Of a DNA stretch of 8,690 nt, positions 1-5,992 are shown piece by piece (the first letter of the stretch is position 1; each line of letters opens with the position of its first letter). The notes under the pieces are model-generated. The model saw only the letters and a program-made list of their open reading frames with translations. It was not told where the DNA came from and made no database searches. The DNA comes from Fimbriimonadales bacterium. GTDB taxonomy: Bacteria; Armatimonadota; Fimbriimonadia; Fimbriimonadales; ATM1. The translations under genes and the position numbers were made by a program. The stretch is from NCBI GenBank assembly GCA_025922995.1, contig JAICGT010000032.1:1-8690 (forward strand), read 5' to 3'.

Positions 1-1926
1 AGGCTGAGGCCGATGGGATCGAGCGGCCCGGTTTATCTTGGTAAGTCGGCGACGATCCGTTACTACGAAGCCTACTCTGAGCCATGGGAGATACAGGCAT
101 TGATCCGCGCTCGCGTTTGCGCCGGCAACGCTGAAGTCGGCGCGGCCCTCCTTCGCGACCTCGATCGAATAGTTTATAAAGGACCACGGTCCGATCTGTT
201 TCTGGACGACATCATGACTGCGAAGCGCAGGTACGAGGCTGAGATCAGAGCGAGGAGCGAGGCCGCGGCAAACATCAAACTCGGTCCGGGAGGCATCAGA
301 GACATCGAGTTTATCGTGCAGATGCTACAGCTGACTCTTGGTGACGCAAATCCCTCCCTGAAAGGAGCGAGCGTTGCCACTGCGATCGACGTCCTGTCAG
401 ACTTGGGCTTCCTAACTCCGAAGGCGACCGAATTGCTCGGCTCGACCTACCGATTCCTTCGGCAGATCGAACACCGGATCCAACTTCGGCAGGATCGACA
501 ATTGCACGTGCTGCCCGACGGCATCGCCGAACGCCAAGTCCTTGCGAGCCTCACTGGATTCAGCTCGTGGGCTGGACTGTATGCGGAACTGAGGCGTCGT
601 CGATTCCTGGTCCGAGAGCTGGTCGAGCAGTATGTGCCGGCGCTGGAGCGAGTTACCTCGGAATCAGCGAGCCTGACCGGTGCCCTGGCTCTAGAACCGG
701 AGTCACCGGCAGCGATCGCTGCCGACAGGCTCCTCGCCTCCTCGGATTCGCCGCACGCGCTCCTTTCGGAGATTCGCGAAGACCCAAAGACCGCGGAGCG
801 AGTTCGTATGATCGCCGAATGCGCACCGAGGGTGGTATCAAACCTCGCGTTTCACCGTGGCCTCTGGGACGTTGTGTTCGGGGAGGAGATCGAGTTTGTA
901 GCTGCAGACGACACAGACCCGGGCCAGGACATGCGCGACCAGTTGGCTGGAACCAAGGATTGGGAGGGCGCGTTGCAGACCATTTTGCGCAGAGAGGATG
1001 TCGTGGCCAATCTAAAGCATGCTCATCACGGTGATATCGAGCGGACTTTCCGGTACCAAACTTCGGTAGCGGAAGCTGCTCTTCTCGAATCACTCGATCG
1101 AGTTGGAGGCGAAGAGATCGACGTCGTCGGTCTGGGCCGGTTGGGAAGCAGCGAGTTGCTTCTCGGCTCGGACTGGGACGTCATGCTCCTATGCATGGAT
1201 GCTGACAGCCATGAGAGGTCACAACGAATCGGCCAGGAGTGGCTTCGAGCTGCGAGGCGCATCGCGGTAGCGAGTGGAAACTTCCCTCTCGATGTCCGCC
1301 TACGTCCCGAGGGTGGATCCGGCCTCGTGGTCCGCACGATTCCAGGCTTCGAGGCGTATTCCGAAGCTTCGATGGAGACATGGGAACGGCTGGCATACAC
1401 GAGGGGCAGGTCGTTGCGGGGGATTACGGCTACCGATGATGTCCTATATGCAGCGATAGCAGGTCGGGAGTGGACTTGGGAAGATGAGCAGGAAGCGCTC
1501 AGGGTTCGCCGGAGGGTTCAGACGGAACGCATGCGATCATGGGAAGCAACGCGAGACCTGAAGCTCGGGCCAGGGCACATGCTGGACATCGAGTGGATCG
1601 CCGCCATCCTGCGGCTACGGCATCCGACGGCGCTAAGCGAAGTTTCCAGTACCCACGAAACGATAATGAAGTTTGGACAGGTCGGAGCGCTGTCGCTCAA
1701 AGATGCCGCTCTTCTCCGCGAGGCCGTGCTGCACTTCGCCCGCATCAGGAATGTGTTGCACCTTTTGGACTTCGACTCGACCTCCGTGCTGCCCGAGAAC
1801 CCTGAAAAACTAATGCGTATCGCTGAATGGATGGGTTTGGATAGCGGAAACGATCTCTTAGCGACGGTGGCAGTGCACCGTGAGTCCGTCTCGCGAATTT
1901 TTTCGGAGGTCATCCAGGAAGCGTGA
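1..1926 (+). CDS. glnE: Glutamine synthetase adenylyltransferase / adenylyl-removing enzyme GlnE, 5'-truncated by window edge
   Basis: GlnE attaches AMP to, and removes it from, a tyrosine of glutamine synthetase in the cytoplasm, tuning nitrogen assimilation. The frame is already open at base 1 and begins with the family motif RLRP, so the ATG at 13 is internal and the true start lies upstream. Counting visible codons, the end of the first (deadenylating) half runs to about residue 165 and includes NIKLGPGGIRDIEF near 91-104. A helical linker follows. The second (adenylylating) nucleotidyltransferase domain has GLGRLGSSELLLGSDWD at about 377-393, with the metal-binding aspartates D391 and D393, then VRLRPEGGSG near 432 and DIEW at 529-532. 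The first domain's own G-x-G/D-x-D signature would lie before base 1, so its activity cannot be judged. The visible 641 residues are somewhat fewer than the matching part of E. coli GlnE as I recall it, suggesting compact linkers. The gene is first of the visible overlapping genes; its TGA overlaps the plsY start. Identity is very likely. Confidence 0.93.
   Translation, partial: RLRPMGSSGPVYLGKSATIRYYEAYSEPWEIQALIRARVCAGNAEVGAALLRDLDRIVYKGPRSDLFLDDIMTAKRRYEAEIRARSEAAANIKLGPGGIRDIEFIVQMLQLTLGDANPSLKGASVATAIDVLSDLGFLTPKATELLGSTYRFLRQIEHRIQLRQDRQLHVLPDGIAERQVLASLTGFSSWAGLYAELRRRRFLVRELVEQYVPALERVTSESASLTGALALEPESPAAIAADRLLASSDSPHALLSEIREDPKTAERVRMIAECAPRVVSNLAFHRGLWDVVFGEEIEFVAADDTDPGQDMRDQLAGTKDWEGALQTILRREDVVANLKHAHHGDIERTFRYQTSVAEAALLESLDRVGGEEIDVVGLGRLGSSELLLGSDWDVMLLCMDADSHERSQRIGQEWLRAARRIAVASGNFPLDVRLRPEGGSGLVVRTIPGFEAYSEASMETWERLAYTRGRSLRGITATDDVLYAAIAGREWTWEDEQEALRVRRRVQTERMRSWEATRDLKLGPGHMLDIEWIAAILRLRHPTALSEVSSTHETIMKFGQVGALSLKDAALLREAVLHFARIRNVLHLLDFDSTSVLPENPEKLMRIAEWMGLDSGNDLLATVAVHRESVSRIFSEVIQEA
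1905..1910 (+). promoter_or_regulatory. Shine-Dalgarno site for plsY
   Basis: GGAGGT lies inside the end of glnE, 12 bases before a GTG codon at 1923. The spacing is slightly long, but this is the strongest ribosome-binding match nearby and supports the GTG start of plsY, which gives a protein beginning exactly where PlsY proteins usually begin. AGGAA at 1916-1920 is too close to serve. Confidence 0.55.
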
Positions 1927-2546
1927 CGGTTGAAGCGGTGCTAGCGGGTTTGGCGGCGTATCTTTCGGGTTCGCTGCCTTTTGGCAAGTGGATCGCCGCG
2001 AGCCGCGGAGTCGACATACTCAAAGAAGGCAGCGGCAACATCGGAGCAACAAACGTATGGCGGATTTTGGGTCCGAAACTGGGCGCACTAGTCTTTGCCA
2101 TGGACGTCTTGAAGGGCTTTTTGCCTAGCTACTTTTTGCCCATTGCCGTGGGATCATCGGCAGGCAATCCTTCGTGGGGAATCCTCTTCGGAGCCTGTGC
2201 AGTGGTTGGCCATAGTCTTTCGCCCTTCCTCAGGTTTAAGGGAGGCAAAGGAGTCGCAACGGCACTCGGTGTTATGCTCGCGGTGACCCCGATTGTCGCC
2301 GGAATTGCATTCGGAATTTTCCTGACCACGTTCTGGATCAGCGGATATGTCAGTTTGGGCAGCATTGTCGGCTCAATATCCGCGCCAGTACTGGCTGCAG
2401 TCTTCGGGTTTCCGACGATTGTCGTAATTGTCTATTCGATACTTGCCGCGCTGATTGTCTTCCGCCACAAGGCCAATATCAGGCGGCTTCTCAATGGTAC
2501 AGAGCCGAGATTTCGGGTCAGGAAAAAAGACGATGAAGACCCTTGA
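1923..2546 (+). CDS. plsY: Glycerol-3-phosphate acyltransferase PlsY
   Basis: PlsY is an integral inner-membrane enzyme that moves an acyl group from acyl-phosphate (made by PlsX) to the sn-1 position of glycerol 3-phosphate, giving lysophosphatidic acid, the first step of phospholipid synthesis. The 207-residue length is typical. All three family motifs are visible: the first membrane segment with SGSLPFGKWI (15-24), the phosphate-binding loop GSGNIGATN (36-44) followed by DVLKG (61-65), and GHSLSPFLRFKGGKGVAT (96-113). The rest is a series of hydrophobic segments ending in a basic cytoplasmic tail. The start is GTG, overlapping the glnE stop as GTGA, so it is probably translated by coupling to glnE. 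The 3' end overlaps lptG by 14 bases. No partner plsX is in view. No residue looks missing or odd. Confidence 0.96.
   Translation: MTVEAVLAGLAAYLSGSLPFGKWIAASRGVDILKEGSGNIGATNVWRILGPKLGALVFAMDVLKGFLPSYFLPIAVGSSAGNPSWGILFGACAVVGHSLSPFLRFKGGKGVATALGVMLAVTPIVAGIAFGIFLTTFWISGYVSLGSIVGSISAPVLAAVFGFPTIVVIVYSILAALIVFRHKANIRRLLNGTEPRFRVRKKDDEDP
2520..2523 (+). promoter_or_regulatory. Shine-Dalgarno site deciding the lptG start
   Basis: AGGA followed by an A-run sits 9 bases before the ATG at 2533, inside the end of plsY. It favours this ATG over an in-frame TTG at 2455, which would add 26 residues unlike any LptF/LptG N terminus and would overlap plsY by 92 bases. Confidence 0.6.
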
Positions 2547-3609
2547 CCGATACCTGTACAAGGAGCTTGCCGCGCCGCTGCTCATTGGAACGGTCGCGGT
2601 CGTACTCATGTTCTTGGCAAACACGATGATTGCCTATGCGCAGGACGTGTTTTCGCGGGACATTCCTTTGTCATCCGTGTTGCAGTACTTGCTGCTGAAG
2701 GTCCCACAAACCCTGAACATGACCCTGCCGGTCGGCGTCACCCTCGCGGGCGCGCTGGCAATCTCGCGCCTCTCACGCGAGAGTGAACTGACCGCAATGC
2801 GTGCTGCGGGAATATCCATTAGGCGAATCATGGTGCCGTTTTTTGTGGTCGGAATCGTAGTATCTGCGCTCAGCTTTTATCTGGCCGAATACGTAACTCC
2901 GAAGACGGAGGCGCGTGCAACCGAAACAATGCGCAAGATATTCGCCAGCGCGGAAGCCATAAATTTAAGGTCGAATGTTCTGCTCAAATTGAATAACGGC
3001 GAGTACCACGCTAGCCTTGGAATGGTAAGAAAGAACGAGAATGGCGGAGTCGAAATCGACGACATCCTAATCTTTCAGAAACCGAAACGCGGTGAGGATT
3101 GGGTAGTACAGGCACCTAAAGCACGCTACGACGACGGCCTCCTACAGCTCTTCGACGCCAGTGTCATCAAGATGTCCGGCATCCACACGCAGTTCTTGTA
3201 TCCGAAAGTTTGGGAAATAAATCTGCGGATGAGCCTGGACGATTTCTTTGGCGTGCGCGCGCCGGATTCGATGTCGATCAGCGAGCTTAGGACAAGCATT
3301 AGTCAATGGCGCGCCGAAGGCCAAGACGTCCGTTCGGTCGAAGTTGTCTACTACAACAAACTGGCTGTGCCTGCGGCGTGTGCCGTGTTTTCGTTTTTCG
3401 CGCCGGTCATTGCCTTTTACTTCTCTCGAGGCGGAGCGTTTGTCGGTGTCTTGATCAGCATTTTTATTGTATTTCTCTATTATAATATCTGGATTCTAAC
3501 GTCACAGGTCCTGGCAAAAGGATGGATCCTGCCACCGCTGCTCGGCGCCTGGCTGCCGAACATTCTCTTTACGGTTATCGGAGTTTTTGCTTTATGGCGC
3601 GCGGACTAA
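2533..3609 (+). CDS. lptG: LPS export permease of the LptF/LptG (YjgP/YjgQ) family, LptG-like
   Basis: LptF and LptG form the membrane part of the LptB2FG ABC transporter, which lifts LPS out of the inner membrane and passes it through LptC and LptA to LptD. The protein is 358 residues, the usual size. It begins MKTLDRYLYKEL, the amphipathic start typical of the family, then has a first membrane helix at about 14-35, a second near 62-80, the cytoplasmic coupling-helix signature SELTAMRAAGIS (84-95), and a third helix near 100-120. A soluble, beta-rich periplasmic domain spans about 122-270, and three hydrophobic helices run from 277 to the end, which reads LLGAWLPNILF plus a short tail, more like LptG than LptF. 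It overlaps plsY by 14 bases and lptD by 16, so the three are likely co-translated. No second permease gene and no lptB are in the window. The LptG rather than LptF label is a judgement from the C terminus. Confidence 0.88.
   Translation: MKTLDRYLYKELAAPLLIGTVAVVLMFLANTMIAYAQDVFSRDIPLSSVLQYLLLKVPQTLNMTLPVGVTLAGALAISRLSRESELTAMRAAGISIRRIMVPFFVVGIVVSALSFYLAEYVTPKTEARATETMRKIFASAEAINLRSNVLLKLNNGEYHASLGMVRKNENGGVEIDDILIFQKPKRGEDWVVQAPKARYDDGLLQLFDASVIKMSGIHTQFLYPKVWEINLRMSLDDFFGVRAPDSMSISELRTSISQWRAEGQDVRSVEVVYYNKLAVPAACAVFSFFAPVIAFYFSRGGAFVGVLISIFIVFLYYNIWILTSQVLAKGWILPPLLGAWLPNILFTVIGVFALWRAD
3580..3583 (+). promoter_or_regulatory. Shine-Dalgarno site deciding the lptD start
   Basis: GGAG lies 10 bases before the ATG at 3594, within the last codons of lptG. 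It selects the start that places a clean signal peptide at the very N terminus of LptD. An earlier in-frame ATG at 3522 would bury that signal behind 24 charged and polar residues. Confidence 0.6.
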
Positions 3610-5867
3610 TTTGCCTGCTCCTTATGCTATCGGTTGGCGTGGCGCTGGCGCAGACTCAGAGCGGAAACCCCATGGACCCGACAGGGTTCCCGCCGAACGC
3701 TCCTCGCGACGGCCGCCTGCCGCCTCCGTTGCCGCCCGAACAAGGCTCGTACGAGTTGAAGCTGATCTCATCAGAGGAATGGACAATCGAAGGCAACGAA
3801 GTCACGGGCAAGGACGTGCTATTCGAGTACCGAGGCTATCGCATCAGCGCGAAGGAAGCGCTCGGCGACCTGTCCACCGATCAGTTTGTGCTGCGGGGCG
3901 AAGTGAACGTCCTGGGCAGAGACTACGTCGTCCGCGGCGACTACGTCTTTGTGGACGCCCGCGCGAGGGCATTCAAGTTTGTTCAGGGAGATATCGACCT
4001 AAAGCCGGCTTTGCTTCAGGGTCGGGTACAGACCGACATCTACGTCAATTCCGCCGACGCCTCAGGCAGCGAAGACAGGATCGAGGGGAGGCAAGTTTCG
4101 GTAACGACCTGCAAGTATCCCAATCCGCACTATGCGATTTATGCCGGCGACGTGACGGTCGAGCCCGGCAAAAAGCTCACGTTCCGCGATTTTCGATTAA
4201 AAATCTTGGGTACGACAATAATTCGCATTCCGCGCGTCGTCATTCCTCTCAACCGACGCACCCAGGGCATTTCTCCTGATTTTGGCCACACAGAAGATGA
4301 AGGCTACTTCATTAAAACGAAGATCGGAACGCCCGTCGGCTCGAACACTTTCTATACGCGTGTCGATTTGATGACGCGAAAGGGCGTCGGTCTAGGCGGT
4401 GAGTTTGCCGTTGAAAGTGGTCCGGGACGCGGGGGAGTACGCGTCTATTCGAACCTCTTCGGAAATGCGACACCGGGGGTTACGGCCAGCGCCGATTATA
4501 AAACCAATCTGGGCTGGGGCAAAGTCGAGGTTGAACAAGGCTACCGCCGATTCTTTTTCCTCACCGGCGAAAATACGACGTCGGTGCAGACGCGCCTTAG
4601 GGTCAGCCCGAACATTCCGGATGGAAAGATGGATATCACCTACTTCAGAGATAGAAATACCTCGGGCACATTCGAATCCACAAACCAAAACGCCCAGTTC
4701 ACGACTGACAAAACTTGGCGACAAGGACTCACGTCATCGATTCAGCTTAACTACACGAACGCGATTGCGCAATCCACCGAGGGTAAAGGCGTGCTCAGCA
4801 AGCGCGAAGCCCTCGAGGTTCGTGCCCAGACGAATTATGATATGCGCCAATTCGTCGCGCGACTCGACTACCAGCAGATCATTCCGATTACTCAGACTTT
4901 CAACTTTGTGGGTGGCATCGATCGAACTCCTGAATTAACGGTCATGACCGACACGACTCGCCTGTTCGGCACGAATCGACCGAAGTGGCTGCCGAACATT
5001 TCGGCGCTAGTTTCGGCCGGCGCATATCACGATCGTTTCAACTCTCTGCACGTAAACAGGTACTTCCTCGATTTCCGGGCAAACGGAGCATCCAATCCCG
5101 CGAGACTCTGGGGAATTATTTACGACGCGGGCCTGCGTCAGGGAATTTACAGCGATGGAACCGCGCAATACACGCCAACGGCAAACGTAATTCTGCGATA
5201 CAACGCGGGTGATCGCCTATCCGGAAACATCGCGTATAGCTATACACGCCCGCATGGGTACTCGCCAATTCAGGGTGACCGATCCGGAACCGTCAATTAC
5301 ATGTCACTGGATGCTGTTGCCGAACTCTTCCCTGCCTTTACGGCGGCTGCTCAAGTGGGCTTCGATTTCCATCAACAGTCCCAAGGATTCGACGGCTGGA
5401 TATCTCCCGGCTTGAAGTTCGAGTACGCACCGTCCGCTGATTTCAAGGCGCGTCTCACAGGAAACTATTTGCCACAGCTCTCGGCGATAGGCAACGTTCG
5501 TTTCGACCTCGCCTGGCAGGCAGGGGCCACGTTCGTCGGGGTCGGCTTGCGCTATGACGGCGTCCGAAACCAGTGGGCGAACCTCAACCTGTTCGTCGAT
5601 GCCTTCAAGATCGGCCGCCTCAAAGTAAGCGCTCTGCTCCTCTACAACGGATACCTGAGCAAGTTCGACTCGCGACATCTGGCGCTAACTTACGACCTGC
5701 ACTGCGCCGAGGCGGTGTTCCAGGTGCTGGAGAACAACACAGGATTCCGGCCGGGGCGCGAGTTCCTGTTCTTCATCCGCATCAAGGGCCTACCGTTCGA
5801 CACTCCGTTCGGGGTCGGTCGCCAGGGTGAGCCGCTGGGCTACGGCACAGGTGGAGGCTGGCGTTAG
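3594..5867 (+). CDS. lptD: LPS-assembly outer-membrane protein LptD (OstA/Imp)
   Basis: LptD is the outer-membrane beta-barrel that, plugged by LptE, inserts LPS into the outer leaflet. The predicted precursor is 757 residues, close to E. coli LptD (784). It has a signal peptide (1-19, basic start, leucine-rich core, cleavage expected after A-L-A), a proline-rich segment (about 25-50), and an OstA/LptA-type domain with short beta repeats (about 52-215). That domain includes the family signature VTTCKYPNPHY (170-180) and the IPRVVIPL stretch (212-219) that leads into the barrel. The remainder to about 735 alternates polar and hydrophobic residues as barrel strands do, and ends with the typical YDLHCAEAV strand (700-708) and FLFFIRIKGLPF. 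The mature protein has only two cysteines, C173 and C704, fitting one disulfide between the N-terminal domain and the barrel end. The gene overlaps lptG by 16 bases and ends the overlapping run. No lptE is visible. Confidence 0.92.
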   Translation: MARGLICLLLMLSVGVALAQTQSGNPMDPTGFPPNAPRDGRLPPPLPPEQGSYELKLISSEEWTIEGNEVTGKDVLFEYRGYRISAKEALGDLSTDQFVLRGEVNVLGRDYVVRGDYVFVDARARAFKFVQGDIDLKPALLQGRVQTDIYVNSADASGSEDRIEGRQVSVTTCKYPNPHYAIYAGDVTVEPGKKLTFRDFRLKILGTTIIRIPRVVIPLNRRTQGISPDFGHTEDEGYFIKTKIGTPVGSNTFYTRVDLMTRKGVGLGGEFAVESGPGRGGVRVYSNLFGNATPGVTASADYKTNLGWGKVEVEQGYRRFFFLTGENTTSVQTRLRVSPNIPDGKMDITYFRDRNTSGTFESTNQNAQFTTDKTWRQGLTSSIQLNYTNAIAQSTEGKGVLSKREALEVRAQTNYDMRQFVARLDYQQIIPITQTFNFVGGIDRTPELTVMTDTTRLFGTNRPKWLPNISALVSAGAYHDRFNSLHVNRYFLDFRANGASNPARLWGIIYDAGLRQGIYSDGTAQYTPTANVILRYNAGDRLSGNIAYSYTRPHGYSPIQGDRSGTVNYMSLDAVAELFPAFTAAAQVGFDFHQQSQGFDGWISPGLKFEYAPSADFKARLTGNYLPQLSAIGNVRFDLAWQAGATFVGVGLRYDGVRNQWANLNLFVDAFKIGRLKVSALLLYNGYLSKFDSRHLALTYDLHCAEAVFQVLENNTGFRPGREFLFFIRIKGLPFDTPFGVGRQGEPLGYGTGGGWR

Positions 5868-5871
5868 AAGG

Positions 5872-5877
5872 TAGAAT
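5872..5877 (+). promoter_or_regulatory. Possible -10 element (TAGAAT) for the downstream hydrolase gene
   Basis: TAGAAT, in the context GGTAGAATCAC, lies five bases after the lptD stop and matches a sigma-70-type -10 hexamer at five of six positions. No convincing -35 box is seen 16-18 bases upstream, where the sequence is the end of lptD. If used, it would give a leader of roughly 110 bases that includes both hairpins listed below. This is a weak, sequence-only suggestion. Confidence 0.25.
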
Positions 5878-5932
5878 CACGAGAAGAGAGGTGTGCGCTC
5901 GATACCGGGGCGCCATCACAACGAATTTCAAG

Positions 5933-5946
5933 TAGGTTTCAACCTA
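5933..5946 (+). repeat. Perfect short inverted repeat in the lptD-hydrolase gap
   Basis: TAGGTT and AACCTA are exact reverse complements separated by TC, giving either a 14-base near-palindrome (possible operator half-sites) or a small hairpin with a 5-bp stem and a 4-base loop. It lies between the possible -10 element and the GC-rich hairpin. Nothing identifies a protein that would bind it, and an inverted repeat this short can arise by chance. Confidence 0.35.
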
Positions 5947-5957
5947 ACAAAAACCGT

Positions 5958-5986
5958 GGCGGCAAAATCCGCCGCCGAGGATTTTT
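5958..5986 (+). terminator. GC-rich hairpin followed by a T-run: possible weak terminator or leader hairpin
   Basis: GGCGGC (5958-5963) pairs with GCCGCC (5971-5976) around a seven-base AAAATCC loop, and a G-U pair can extend the stem. Five T residues follow at 5982-5986, but five bases separate them from the stem, so it is not a textbook intrinsic terminator. It could end the glnE-lptD transcript. Alternatively it is part of the leader of the next gene, because the likely ribosome site GAGG (5977-5980) begins right at the foot of the stem and could be affected by folding. Confidence 0.4.
5977..5980 (+). promoter_or_regulatory. Probable Shine-Dalgarno site of the hydrolase gene
   Basis: GAGG lies 12 bases before the ATG at 5993. 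It is the only purine-rich match in the 30 bases upstream of that start, and it abuts the GC-rich hairpin. The spacing is long, so initiation may be weak or dependent on structure. Confidence 0.4.
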
Positions 5987-5992
5987 CGATCC

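Noticed and set aside
567..1093. Open frames on both strands inside glnE (155 codons plus, 146 codons minus)
   Set aside because: They lie wholly within the well-supported glnE frame, show no domain or clear start site, and have composition typical of shifted reading of G+C-rich codons.
2455..2532. Upstream TTG extension of lptG
   Set aside because: It would add 26 residues not seen in the family and read far into plsY. The ATG at 2533 has a well-spaced AGGA and the usual N terminus.
3481..3486. Perfect TATAAT inside lptG as a possible internal promoter for lptD
   Set aside because: It encodes conserved-looking membrane-helix residues (Y-Y-N-I), and no fitting -35 box is found; TTGATC at 3451 is 24 bases away, too far.
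3522..3593. Upstream ATG for lptD
   Set aside because: It places 24 polar and charged residues before the signal peptide, and the overlap with lptG would rise to 88 bases. The ATG at 3594 has GGAG at good spacing.
3587..4279. 230-codon plus-strand open frame overlapping the lptG end and lptD start
   Set aside because: It is very arginine-rich without structure or family resemblance, and it sits in another frame of lptD, whose signal peptide and OstA motifs are clear.
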